Below, piece by piece: positions 55,888 through 64,000 of a stretch of DNA of 64,000 nt. The notes under the pieces were generated by a model. That model did not search any database, was not told the origin of the DNA, and saw only the letters and a program-made list of their open reading frames with translations. The position numbers and the translations under genes are program-made. This DNA is from Parapedobacter tibetensis (GTDB taxonomy: Bacteria > Bacteroidota > Bacteroidia > Sphingobacteriales > Sphingobacteriaceae). The DNA lies in the NCBI RefSeq assembly GCF_024704835.1, contig NZ_JAMXBE010000006.1, positions 514-64,513 of the forward strand, in the 5' to 3' direction. How positions within the stretch are numbered: the first letter of the stretch is position 1; every line of letters starts with the position of its first letter.

Positions 55888-56259
55888 ATGGAGAGACCAA
55901 TGAATACGCGACGGTATTTTTTACATAAATTGATTGCTACAGGGTTCTACTTCCTTGCTGGAAGTACAGTCTTAAGTGCTTGCAAAGGAGGAAATAAGAG
56001 AAGCCAGGAAAACGGTAAAGAAGCCAGTGACCGGTTCGGTGGCAACTGTGGTGATTTTTCAAAATTGACTGAGGGTGATTTTCAAACCAGGAAGAAATTG
56101 GGATATGTCGAAAAATCTCCTGCGGAAGATACGCAGTGCCAGTATTGTAATCTCTGGCTCCCACCGAAAGAAAATCAAACTTGTGGGGGGTGTACGTTAT
56201 TTGCAGGACCAATCGAAGCAGAAGGAACCTGTACGTATTGGGTGCCAAGGCAACAGTGA
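55888..56259 (+). CDS. High-potential iron-sulphur protein (HiPIP), Tat lipoprotein (copy 2)
   Basis: This 123-residue paralogue of the protein at 27940 has a Tat leader (NTRRYFLHKLIATGFYFLAG) and lipobox (TVLSAC). The cluster motif is kept (CQYCNLWLPP, CGGCTLF, GTCTYW) with the same spacing. ATG 55888 is the first in frame, and ATG 55900, next to the twin arginines, is at least as likely. Conservation of the dehydrogenase-HiPIP pair in both copies suggests that the two proteins are redox partners. Confidence 0.88.
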   Translation: MERPMNTRRYFLHKLIATGFYFLAGSTVLSACKGGNKRSQENGKEASDRFGGNCGDFSKLTEGDFQTRKKLGYVEKSPAEDTQCQYCNLWLPPKENQTCGGCTLFAGPIEAEGTCTYWVPRQQ

Positions 56260-56302
56260 CGGATCGGTGCATGGTCTCTCGTACGGAAATTAAACAACAC
56301 TG

Positions 56303-57130
56303 ATGAGCAAATTATTTACGACTACCGGGTTGATGATCTCCATGCTTTTTAGTGGAATTGCCTTTTCAGCGGATCGGCCAAACCGAGCTGAGGCAAAGAG
56401 AGCAATACACTCACCGTTAAGCCAGCAATCGATGGTAAAAATTGTTGCATTCGGCAACTCCATTACTGCACCCCGAAAATCCGTTGATCAAGTTTTCGCG
56501 CAACGTTTGCCAGCGCTGCTGGCAGCTAAGGGAATTGTATGCGAAGTCGTCAATTCGGGTGTGGGAAGCAGTCATACTGGAACCCTTGCTGATAATGATT
56601 TTGCCAAGGTAAAGCATGGACTTGAACGATTTGAAACAGACGTATTAGCTCACAACCCGGACATTGTGATTATCGGATTTGGGACAAATGATGCCTATAT
56701 CGATGAAAATACACCAAACGGAACATCACGTATAAATGTGCCCAAATACCAGGAAAATCTGGCATACATGGTGGAGCGTTTGCAACGAAAAGGCACCATT
56801 GTCATTTTGACGGCTCCCAGCCCATTGTCATTTCCACGACCGACATTTCAAAATGACAGGCTCTATCAGTATGTCAAAGCCGTCAGGAAACTGTCGAAAA
56901 AATACGATACGGGTTTGGCGGATAATTATAAATTGTATATGGAGTACAGAAAAGATGGAGAAGGATACGAAGTGTTGCTGCCCGACGGAGTTCATCCCAA
57001 TGATGAAGGACACCGGATCATTGCTGAAAATCTGGTCAACTGTATCACAAAAGAATTAAACAGGCAACAAAATCGCCAAAAAATCCGAGTACGTAATTTG
57101 GAGAATAGCATACGGCCGTTTCCGCCATGA
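56303..57130 (+). CDS. SGNH/GDSL hydrolase
   Basis: This 275-residue protein has a signal peptide (ending IAFSA). The SGNH blocks are complete: VAFGNSIT with Ser53, NSGVGSSHTG with the oxyanion Gly, GFGTND with Asn, and LLPDGVHPND with Asp228 and His231. Such exported enzymes often remove acetyl or other ester groups from sugars. It is the last gene of block C, 43 bp after HiPIP 2. The exact ester substrate is unknown. Confidence 0.88.
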   Translation: MSKLFTTTGLMISMLFSGIAFSADRPNRAEAKRAIHSPLSQQSMVKIVAFGNSITAPRKSVDQVFAQRLPALLAAKGIVCEVVNSGVGSSHTGTLADNDFAKVKHGLERFETDVLAHNPDIVIIGFGTNDAYIDENTPNGTSRINVPKYQENLAYMVERLQRKGTIVILTAPSPLSFPRPTFQNDRLYQYVKAVRKLSKKYDTGLADNYKLYMEYRKDGEGYEVLLPDGVHPNDEGHRIIAENLVNCITKELNRQQNRQKIRVRNLENSIRPFPP

Positions 57131-57170
57131 TCACTCCAATTACGCCAAATGTTTTTTTTTATATAAAATA

Positions 57171-57201
57171 TTTGGATTTTATATTTAGTTTGTTATATTT
57201 G
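57171..57201 (+). promoter_or_regulatory. Bacteroidota-type promoter TTTG-N19-TATATTTG
   Basis: TTTG at 57171-57174 and TATATTTG at 57194-57201 are 19 bases apart, an excellent fit to the Bacteroidota sigma consensus (-33 TTTG, -7 TAnnTTTG). It points into region 4, about 290 bp before the next start, so the transcript would have a long leader that includes the palindrome at 57433. The rest of the 57131-57490 interval is A/T-rich with no gene. Confidence 0.6.
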
Positions 57202-57432
57202 TTTTAGTAAACCACTTATAAATCTCAGTTAGATTGTTGGGATAGGATTTTGGAATTTATAGCTGCTTTTTGGAGAAGTCCGTTGTAGTAAGCTATATAA
57301 GATAATTTGTTTATTCGTTATTACAGGTTCCATAATTGTTCAACTAATTTACAGAAAAATTGTGAGATTAGCATCGATAAATAGCTGTACAAAATTACTT
57401 ACCAGTTAGAAATTTCTTTTTTTTATCAATGT

Positions 57433-57448
57433 ACGTGTACGTACACGT
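57433..57448. promoter_or_regulatory. Perfect 16-bp palindrome ACGTGTACGTACACGT
   Basis: The two 8-base halves are exactly complementary. It resembles the imperfect site at 21666-21679 and has a T-rich right flank like it. It lies 43 bp before the gene at 57491 and about 230 bp after the promoter, a suitable operator place for a LacI- or GntR-type regulator. Confidence 0.6.
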
Positions 57449-57490
57449 CAATACTTTTTTTTTATAGTTTTTACTTTAATCTAAGTATTT

Positions 57491-58138
57491 ATGAGAAGGG
57501 TATTTCACAACAATATTGCTTGCAAAAGACGGTTTATCCAACAGCATGTGATTTATTCGGCGGTCGTGTTACTAATGGTATTGTCAGTGCCCCTAGGGGC
57601 TGCTGCGCATTATTTTAGTGAAGGGAATAGGGGGCATCCCCTTTTTTCACCGATTTCGGTTACGTACACGATATTTAATGATGCCGCTCAGGAACTTACT
57701 GTTTCCGATGCCTATTCATATGTGAACGATGTGATGGCCGGAACAGCCACTATTTCCTGGATGGTAGTCTGGCATTATAAAAATTCGGGACTAAGGGTTC
57801 ATATGTTATCTCCTAAAGGCAAGAAAATATTCCATTTCCGTTTCCCGTCAGTCCGATTGGCAGGCGAAGATGAACACAAGTTGGATAAGTTCTACCGTAA
57901 CAGGATCATGCAGCGCCATTCCGGAAAAGCATCTACGTTCCTTGCGGTACATGAACCTTTCAAGAAAAAACCTTGGATTGAATCGGTGAGGGTGGAAGGA
58001 GAAGCTTTGTTAATACGCTATAAAGCGGCATGTGGGAAAGAATCAAAGATTTTGCTAAAGCTGCCGTTTAAACTGCAATTTGTCATGCACCCAATATTTG
58101 CATTTAATAATTTATGCGGTTATATTATTTGTTTGTAA
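57491..58138 (+). pseudogene. Remnant of a heparinase II/III-like gene: leader joined to C-terminal domain
   Basis: This 215-residue frame has an N-terminal hydrophobic leader, then a beta-rich part (TISWMVVWHYKNSGLRVHML) and STFLAVHEPFKKKPWIESVR. The last stretch is typical of the C-terminal beta-sheet domain of heparinase II/III-type lyases. The catalytic alpha/alpha toroid (normally several hundred residues) is absent, so lyase activity is not expected. The ending (FNNLCGYIICL) looks like readthrough into non-homologous sequence. It is probably an internal-deletion pseudogene. The family call is by eye. Confidence 0.5.
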
Positions 58139-58346
58139 AACCGCATGTAAAACGCATTTAATTGTTGTGTGGATTTTCGTAAGTATTGTACAATGCCTGA
58201 TCGGGGCTTTGGTAGTTTGATAATTAAAATGAAGTTTTAGTATCATGATGATCATACTTATACGGGTTCCAACAAAGTAATTTGGACGGATCCATTCAAT
58301 AAGCGTAATTATTAATCTTCACCTTAAATAATAAAACCGATGTATT

Positions 58347-58622
58347 ATGAACAAAACACATTACAAAGATGAATTCTATGGTGTAGAAATAGGAAATAAG
58401 CTTTCTGTTTTCTTACCAAGATGGACCATGCGGATTTTTTTTTCGCCGCCATTGGGCGCTGCAAATTTGACGGCAGAAATCGTTAAGCATCGAACTACTG
58501 GAACGGGGGCGTATGTTTTCTTTTTTAGTGGTATCGGGTACGTGCATGAAATAATAAAAAGGGAGAAATTGCCCAGATGGTTAGACGGCTTTCACCAGTA
58601 CATGTCAACTCTATTGCGATGA
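58347..58622 (+). CDS. Hypothetical 91-residue protein
   Basis: The frame starts at ATG 58347 and encodes a basic, moderately hydrophobic peptide (EFYGVEIGNKLSVFLPRW, GTGAYVFFFSGIGYVHEI). There is no leader, and no family was recognised. It ends 31 bp before SusC 4. The upstream gap 58139-58346 is A/T-rich and empty. It may be a short real gene or another remnant. Confidence 0.35.
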   Translation: MNKTHYKDEFYGVEIGNKLSVFLPRWTMRIFFSPPLGAANLTAEIVKHRTTGTGAYVFFFSGIGYVHEIIKREKLPRWLDGFHQYMSTLLR

Positions 58623-58653
58623 ATATTTAACTACTCTATCAACGTTTTAAATT

Positions 58654-61600
58654 ATGAAAAATGAAATTTACAAATACGTTATTTTTGTGATGGCAGCGCT
58701 GCTGCCATATCCCTCCTCGATTACACTTGGTGCGATTGAAGCCAACCCAATTCAACAGGAACGCACGGTTAAGGGTCGCGTAACTGATGCCAACGAAGCC
58801 GGTATCATCGGGGCCAGCATCAAAGTAAAGGGAACAACCATTGGTGCCGTTACGGACATGAGTGGATGGTTTACGGTCACCGTTCCGGATGAAAATGCCA
58901 TATTGGAAATCTCGTATGTCGGGTATACGACGAAAGAGGTGCCAATCAGGGGGGTGACCGAGGTGCGGGTAATCCTGGAGGAGGCTGCCTCTGAGATGGA
59001 AGAAGTGGTCATCACCGCTTTCGGTACACAGAAAAAGGAAAGTGTGTCAGCCGCCATTACCACGGTAAAGCCTTCCGACCTGAAGATCCCGTCGAGTAAC
59101 CTGACGGCTGCGTTGGCCGGCCGGGTGGCCGGTGTGATTGCGTACCAGCGATCGGGTGAACCGGGGCTGGACAATGCGGAATTTTATATCCGTGGGGTGA
59201 CGTCGTTCAGTACGGCCGGTAAACGGGATCCGCTGATCCTGATTGACCGGGTGGAAATGACTGCGAATGACCTGGCGAGAATGAATGTGGACGACATTGC
59301 ATCGTTCTCCGTGATGAAAGATGCCAGTGCGGCAGCGTTATATGGCGCGCGAGGGGCAAACGGTGTGATTCTGGTCACCACCAAAGAAGGAAGTGTAGAC
59401 CGCTTAACGATCAGCGTAAGAGGCGAACAGTCCAATTCGTACAATACGAAGATGCTGGATCTGGCCGACCCGGTTACCTATATGCGGCTGCACAATGAAG
59501 CCGTACGGACGCGGGATGCGATGGTGCCGTTGCCGTATTCATCCGCGAAGATCCGGGGTACCGAACTGGGCCTGGATCCGCTCCGGTATCCGGCCGTGAA
59601 CTGGTACGACTACCTGATCGATGACAAGGCCACCAACCGGCGGATCAACCTGAACCTGACCGGTGGGGGCCAGTCCGTGCAGTATTACCTGGCGGCCAAC
59701 TACCAGAACGACCAGGGTATCCTTAAAGAAAGTGAGGACAACCAGCTCAAGAACAACATCGATATCGACCGGTTGCAGGTCCGCTCGAACGTGACGATCA
59801 AGTTTGCACCCACCACAACGGGGGTGGTACGTGCCTACGGATCGTTTGACGACCGGACAGGTCCTTTTATCCCAAATATGAGGGACGAATATGATAGACC
59901 CGTGACCGGTGGTGCCGCAGTATTCCGCACAGCACGGAATGCCTCGCAGGTGAGTTTCCTCCCTTATTACCCGGCAGATGAAGCGAACGAGTTTACCAAG
60001 CATATCCTTTTCGGCAGGGATACGGAGATGTCCATGACGAACCCGTGGGCTATCCTGGCCAGTTCGTTCCAGGAATCAAGGGAATCCATGATGCAGGTGC
60101 AGCTGGAAATGGACCATAAGTTCACCGGGAAATTAGAGGGGCTCACGGCCTGGGGACTATACAACGCGCAGCGGAAAGGCTATTACGACCATACCCGTTC
60201 GTCGTTTCCGTTTTATTACAGTATGGCGAATACCATCGATGGATCCTACCGGCTGCTGCCGCTGAACCCGGACTCCGGAACCGAATACCTGAATTATGTG
60301 GGCGGCGGCAGGAGGGTCGAAGCCACTCAGTACGGGGAGCTGCGGTTAACGTATAACAAGATTTTGAACGGTAAGCATGATCTCAGTGGCTCCCTGGTCG
60401 GTACGATACGGAATGCGACGGGTACGATTAACGTTTTTACGGATGTGGCGGATCTGCTTCAGATAGCCCTGCCAAGAAGGAATATTTCGACAGCCGGCCG
60501 GTTTGCTTACGGGTATGATTCCCGTTATTACGCGGAGTTCGCCTATGGACTAAACGGCACGGAGCGGTTTGCAGAACGTAACCGGTGGGGTTTCTTCCCC
60601 ACGGTGGGAGCAAGCTGGGTGATAAGCAACGAAGCGTTCATGTCCGGTCTGAAGGACAAGATCACGACTCTGAGGCTGCGGGGAACATATGGTGAAGTAG
60701 GAAACGACCAAATCGGTTCGGACATCGACCGGTTCTTCTATCTTTCCCAGATCGATATGAATGCTGGAGCATCGTACCCGTTCGGTGTACCGGGTACCGT
60801 TAACCATTCCCGTTCAGGCATCACGATCAACCGGTATGCCAATGAACTGATCACCTGGGAAATTGCCCGGAAAGCCAACCTGGGTATTGAGCTGGGGCTA
60901 TTCAATGACTTCACCCTGATTGCTGATTTCTTTCACGAAAAACGCAGCAATATCCTGCAGACCCGGCAGGATATCCCGACGACCATGGGTATCCGCGGTA
61001 CTCCGCAGGCCAACGTAGGTGTTGCTGAGGGGCGGGGATTCGAAGCGGAGATGAAATACAACAAAACGCTGGCCAATGGCCTCTGGTTCTCGATAAATGG
61101 TAACTTCACCTATGCGACCGCCCGTTTCAAGCAGTATGAGGAACCGGATTACAGCGATGTTCCCTGGCGTACGCGTGTAGGCCTGAAAATCAGCCAGCCG
61201 ATGGGACTCATTGCCGAACGGTTGTTCGTCGATGCGGAAGAAGTGAATAATTCGCCCGTGCAGGAGTTCGGGGAATACATGGCGGGTGATATCAAATATA
61301 AGGATATCAATAACGACGGCAAGATCAACTCAGACGACGTGGTGCCGATCGGCCATCCGACTACTCCCGAAATCATCTATGGAACGTCTTTTTCGATCGG
61401 GTATAAAGCATTCGACGTCAACTTTTTCATTCAGGGTTCCGGCAGATCCTCGTTCTTTATCAGCCCGGTTGCCCTTACGCCATTCACCGGTCGTGGGCAG
61501 AAAGCCCTGACCCAGCTGATCGCGGACGATCACTGGTCTGAAACCAACCGGGATATCTATGCGTTCTGGCCGCGGTTATCGGAGTATGCTATTGGTAATA

Positions 61601-61848
61601 ACAACCAGCAAAGTACCCACTGGCTGCGTGACGGTACGTTTGTACGGCTGAAGCAGGCTGAAGTGGGTTACACCCTGCCGGAGGGACTGACCAAAAGAGT
61701 CCATGTGAACATGATGCGGGTGTACCTGAGCGGAACCAACCTGCTTTACTGGTCTACGTTTAAGTTGTGGGATCCGGAAATGGCCGGACTGGGATTGGGT
61801 TACCCGGTTCAGCGGGTGTTCAACGTGGGTGTGAATGTTAAATTTTAA
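58654..61848 (+). CDS. SusC/RagA family TonB-linked outer-membrane transporter (pair 4)
   Basis: This 1064-residue protein has a signal peptide (MAALLPYPSSITLGA), a regulatory-like domain (RTVKGRVTDANEAGIIG), a TonB-box-like MEEVVITAFGTQKKESVSA, and a plug ending NVDDIASFSVMKDASAAALYGARGANGVILVTTKEG. A beta-barrel follows, ending FNVGVNVKF. The MEEVVI/TAFG form differs from the other three SusC proteins of the window. By eye this gene and the next are richer in G/C than the preceding 35 kb, which suggests a separate origin. No STN domain is present. Confidence 0.95.
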   Translation: MKNEIYKYVIFVMAALLPYPSSITLGAIEANPIQQERTVKGRVTDANEAGIIGASIKVKGTTIGAVTDMSGWFTVTVPDENAILEISYVGYTTKEVPIRGVTEVRVILEEAASEMEEVVITAFGTQKKESVSAAITTVKPSDLKIPSSNLTAALAGRVAGVIAYQRSGEPGLDNAEFYIRGVTSFSTAGKRDPLILIDRVEMTANDLARMNVDDIASFSVMKDASAAALYGARGANGVILVTTKEGSVDRLTISVRGEQSNSYNTKMLDLADPVTYMRLHNEAVRTRDAMVPLPYSSAKIRGTELGLDPLRYPAVNWYDYLIDDKATNRRINLNLTGGGQSVQYYLAANYQNDQGILKESEDNQLKNNIDIDRLQVRSNVTIKFAPTTTGVVRAYGSFDDRTGPFIPNMRDEYDRPVTGGAAVFRTARNASQVSFLPYYPADEANEFTKHILFGRDTEMSMTNPWAILASSFQESRESMMQVQLEMDHKFTGKLEGLTAWGLYNAQRKGYYDHTRSSFPFYYSMANTIDGSYRLLPLNPDSGTEYLNYVGGGRRVEATQYGELRLTYNKILNGKHDLSGSLVGTIRNATGTINVFTDVADLLQIALPRRNISTAGRFAYGYDSRYYAEFAYGLNGTERFAERNRWGFFPTVGASWVISNEAFMSGLKDKITTLRLRGTYGEVGNDQIGSDIDRFFYLSQIDMNAGASYPFGVPGTVNHSRSGITINRYANELITWEIARKANLGIELGLFNDFTLIADFFHEKRSNILQTRQDIPTTMGIRGTPQANVGVAEGRGFEAEMKYNKTLANGLWFSINGNFTYATARFKQYEEPDYSDVPWRTRVGLKISQPMGLIAERLFVDAEEVNNSPVQEFGEYMAGDIKYKDINNDGKINSDDVVPIGHPTTPEIIYGTSFSIGYKAFDVNFFIQGSGRSSFFISPVALTPFTGRGQKALTQLIADDHWSETNRDIYAFWPRLSEYAIGNNNQQSTHWLRDGTFVRLKQAEVGYTLPEGLTKRVHVNMMRVYLSGTNLLYWSTFKLWDPEMAGLGLGYPVQRVFNVGVNVKF

Positions 61849-61882
61849 TAACTGCTGAAAGTTGGCAATAAACGATTTACGA

Positions 61883-63841
61883 ATGAAGAGTTTAATCAGA
61901 ATAATGGCAGTCTGTTTCCTATTGGGGATAACTAGCTGTAACTACCTGGATGTAGTGCCGAATGACACCGCCACGCTCGATCATGCCTTCTCGAACCGGT
62001 CGGTGATGGAAAAGTTCATGAGAACGTGTTATTCACATTTACCAGACCCCACAAATCCGTGGCATTATCCGGCTTATTTCACCAGCCGGGATGAGTTCGA
62101 TTGGAGAGGGGAAAGCAGGGCAGCAGTGATGCCCGCAGCCCAGATTTCCAGGGGTCTTCAGAATACGAATACCCCGTATCAGGATTACTGGTCGGGCACA
62201 AATGGCGCTAAAGCGATGTACACTGCCATTCGTGACTGCAATATTTTCCTGGAGAATGCACATATACCCCGGGATATTGACGAAACGGAACGGTTAAGGT
62301 GGATCTCCGAGGTAACATTCCTGAAAGCATACTACCATTTCTTCCTGGTGCAGCTGTATGGTCCGGTGGTATTGGTGAAAGAAAACCTGCCGGTGTCTAC
62401 CAGTCCTGACGATGTAAAAGTATACCGGGAGCCGGTGGACGAGTGCATAGATTACATTGTGGAACTACTGGATGAGGCGGCAGCAGGTTTACCGGATGTC
62501 CTCCTGGATCCGACAACCGAACGGGGCCGGATTACCAAAATTATTGCGTTGGGTATTAAAGCCAAAGCACTGGCTTGGGCGGCAAGTCCGTTGTTTAACG
62601 GAAACCAGGATTATGCCGGTTGGATAGATAACCGCGGAAAGCAGCTGATATCCAATACGTACGATCCCTCGAAATGGGAGCGGGCTGCCGTCGCCATTAA
62701 AGAGGCGATTGACCTGGCCGAAGTCACCGGCCACCGGTTGTACGAATTCAATAAGTTTGCCGGTGGTGCCAGTACATTTGCCATGAACGACACCCTCGAG
62801 ACCCTGATGACCGTCAGGAAGGCGATAACCGAGCAATATGACCAGAATCCGGGCGTGCTGTGGGCCACCCAGGAACAGTTTGCCAGTGGGAAAGGAGGGC
62901 CCGGACTGTCCATTCTGGGAAACATGCTGGCCAGCACGTTTCCGGTATTGTACAGCACTGACCAGCCCCTGCTGATCAACTACATGTCTGCCTCCTGGCA
63001 CATGGCCGAGCTATATTATACCAATAACGGCGTGCCGATCAACGAAGATAAGAACTACGATTATAACAACCGGTTCAGCCTGCGCCGCGCGACACCCGGC
63101 GATAAGCATGAATCGTATATCGCTACCGGCGAGGTCACTTCATACTTACATTTTTTTCGTGAACCGCGCTTTTATGCCAGTTTAGGCATTGACCGGGGCT
63201 ATTTCGAGCTGGTTTCCACCACCATCAACGGTGGCGCATCATTTGGCCCGGTTATCAAGAGCCGGTCGAATGAAGTGGGACCGGCGAACGGGCATGCCGC
63301 CTACACCCCCAAGAAAATCATTCCGTTTGAGTCATCAGGCAGCCGGGGCATTGCCGGCCAGGTGTATACGCAGTACCAGTACCAGTTTCCGCTGCTGCGT
63401 CTTGCCGACCTGTACCTGCTCTATGCGGAAGCGCTGAACGAAGTGAAGGAGCAGCCTGACCAGGATGTATACGTCTGGATTGACAAGATCCGGGAACAGA
63501 CCGGACTGGATGGCGTGGTGGAATCGTGGCAGCGTGCAGCCTTTAACCCGGGTGCGCCCAGCAATAAGAATGACATGCGCAGGATCATCCAAAGAGAACG
63601 CCTGATCGAACTGTCGTTTGAAGGCCAGCGCTTCTGGGATGTCAGACGGTGGAAACGGGCTGAGGAGTTCTGGATCCTGCCCCCTACTTCGTGGAAGATG
63701 AACACCCTGGTAACGGAAGAGTTTTATGTTCCAACCCCCTACGCGGCGCCTCGTCAAATGACGTTCAAGGATTACCTGTATCCGATCAGGCAGTACGACC
63801 TGCGGGTTAATACCAATCTGGTGCAGACCTATGGCTGGTAA
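61883..63841 (+). CDS. SusD/RagB family nutrient-binding lipoprotein (pair 4)
   Basis: This protein of about 652 residues is read from the ATG at 61883; an upstream TTG start is less likely. The leader ends LLGITSC followed by NYLDVVPND. SusD helices are WISEVTFLKAYYHFFLVQLYGPV, LRLADLYLLYAEALNEV, IDKIREQTGL and IQRERLIELSFEGQRFWDVRRW, and the end is NLVQTYGW. It is clearly longer than pairs 1 and 2, as in SusD proteins for complex, charged polysaccharides. A lipoprotein gene follows. Confidence 0.93.
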   Translation: MKSLIRIMAVCFLLGITSCNYLDVVPNDTATLDHAFSNRSVMEKFMRTCYSHLPDPTNPWHYPAYFTSRDEFDWRGESRAAVMPAAQISRGLQNTNTPYQDYWSGTNGAKAMYTAIRDCNIFLENAHIPRDIDETERLRWISEVTFLKAYYHFFLVQLYGPVVLVKENLPVSTSPDDVKVYREPVDECIDYIVELLDEAAAGLPDVLLDPTTERGRITKIIALGIKAKALAWAASPLFNGNQDYAGWIDNRGKQLISNTYDPSKWERAAVAIKEAIDLAEVTGHRLYEFNKFAGGASTFAMNDTLETLMTVRKAITEQYDQNPGVLWATQEQFASGKGGPGLSILGNMLASTFPVLYSTDQPLLINYMSASWHMAELYYTNNGVPINEDKNYDYNNRFSLRRATPGDKHESYIATGEVTSYLHFFREPRFYASLGIDRGYFELVSTTINGGASFGPVIKSRSNEVGPANGHAAYTPKKIIPFESSGSRGIAGQVYTQYQYQFPLLRLADLYLLYAEALNEVKEQPDQDVYVWIDKIREQTGLDGVVESWQRAAFNPGAPSNKNDMRRIIQRERLIELSFEGQRFWDVRRWKRAEEFWILPPTSWKMNTLVTEEFYVPTPYAAPRQMTFKDYLYPIRQYDLRVNTNLVQTYGW

Positions 63842-63888
63842 ACACCGGAAGGGATGTATTTGGAATGACTATAAAGATAATGAGTTTT

Positions 63889-64000
63889 ATGAAAAAGTAT
63901 AGTTTTATAATCACAGCCTTGGCGCTTATGCTGGCTACCTGCACGGAGAGCGACATCAAACGGCCAAGTGGCGGAACCTGGAGCACAGGGCCCCTGACTG
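63889..64000 (+). CDS. Lipoprotein of pair 4, cut by the right edge
   Basis: From ATG 63889 (an in-frame ATG at 63880 is also possible) the product begins KKYSFIITALALMLATC, a lipoprotein leader, then TESDIKRPSGGTW and runs out of the window. The position after a SusC/SusD pair and the short acidic start suggest a surface glycan-binding or DUF4959-like lipoprotein. The family cannot be settled from 37 residues. Confidence 0.7.
   Translation, partial: MKKYSFIITALALMLATCTESDIKRPSGGTWSTGPLT

Noticed and set aside
1..64000. Insertion sequences, tRNA or integrase genes as cause of the rearrangements
   Set aside because: No transposase, integrase, terminal inverted repeats or tRNA cloverleaf were seen. 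The remnants look like simple deletions.

Overview
The window looks like chromosomal DNA from a Bacteroidota bacterium, most likely of the Sphingobacteriaceae type. The reasons are four SusC/SusD pairs, RHS proteins with Bacteroidota-style leaders, a C10 (streptopain-type) peptidase, weak Shine-Dalgarno sites, and a TTTG-N19-TAnnTTTG promoter. No tRNA, rRNA, transposase or CRISPR array was seen.

Region 1 (1-11.9 kb) is a polymorphic-toxin locus. It holds the end of a tail-fibre-type protein, a long secreted RHS/YD protein, a small secreted protein, and a second RHS protein ending in a serine-hydrolase-like toxin tip. A likely membrane immunity protein, an orphan RHS tip with an HNH-like nuclease, its likely immunity protein and a decayed fragment follow. 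Next comes a strange degenerate array whose frames spell Pro-Tyr-Gly. A C10 peptidase lipoprotein and a frameshifted small lipoprotein close the region.

Region 2 (11.9-20.2 kb) has a minus-strand operon: NlpC/P60 endopeptidase, dipeptide epimerase, SusC, SusD. This looks like murein-peptide capture and recycling. A divergent Tat-type glycosylasparaginase and a 14-bp tandem repeat follow.

Region 3 (20.4-57.1 kb) is the most unusual part. A LacI-type regulator is followed by three same-strand blocks. Block A (21.7-31.5 kb) encodes a Tat-signal DegT aminotransferase, two ceramidase-like amidases, a beta-propeller, a PVC-type dehydrogenase domain protein, a Tat HiPIP lipoprotein and a Tat amidohydrolase. 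Two Tat Gfo/Idh/MocA oxidoreductases follow. Block B (34.2-43.6 kb) encodes SusC/SusD, a fasciclin lipoprotein, a BNR_4 propeller, a parallel beta-helix protein and a truncated NRAMP-like gene. Block C (44.4-57.1 kb) repeats part of block A: a second DegT aminotransferase, SusC/SusD, a PQQ-type sugar dehydrogenase with cytochrome c, an NRAMP-propeller chimera, a second PVC-type dehydrogenase, a second HiPIP and an SGNH hydrolase. Nine proteins between 19 and 56 kb carry twin-arginine leaders, including PLP- and NAD(P)-type enzymes. My inference is a periplasmic pathway that opens an amide bond and oxidises or transaminates a sugar-like ligand, with electrons leaving through HiPIP. Recurrent palindromes (GGTAACGTTACC type and CGTGTACGTACACG type) precede the gene blocks and look like LacI-family operators.

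Region 4 (57.1-64 kb) starts a further polysaccharide-utilisation locus. It has a promoter and palindrome, a heparinase II/III-like C-terminal remnant, a G/C-richer SusC/SusD pair, and a lipoprotein cut by the right edge. Gene remnants at 11.5, 43.3, 44.2, 53.6 and 57.5 kb show that the region has been trimmed and rearranged repeatedly.
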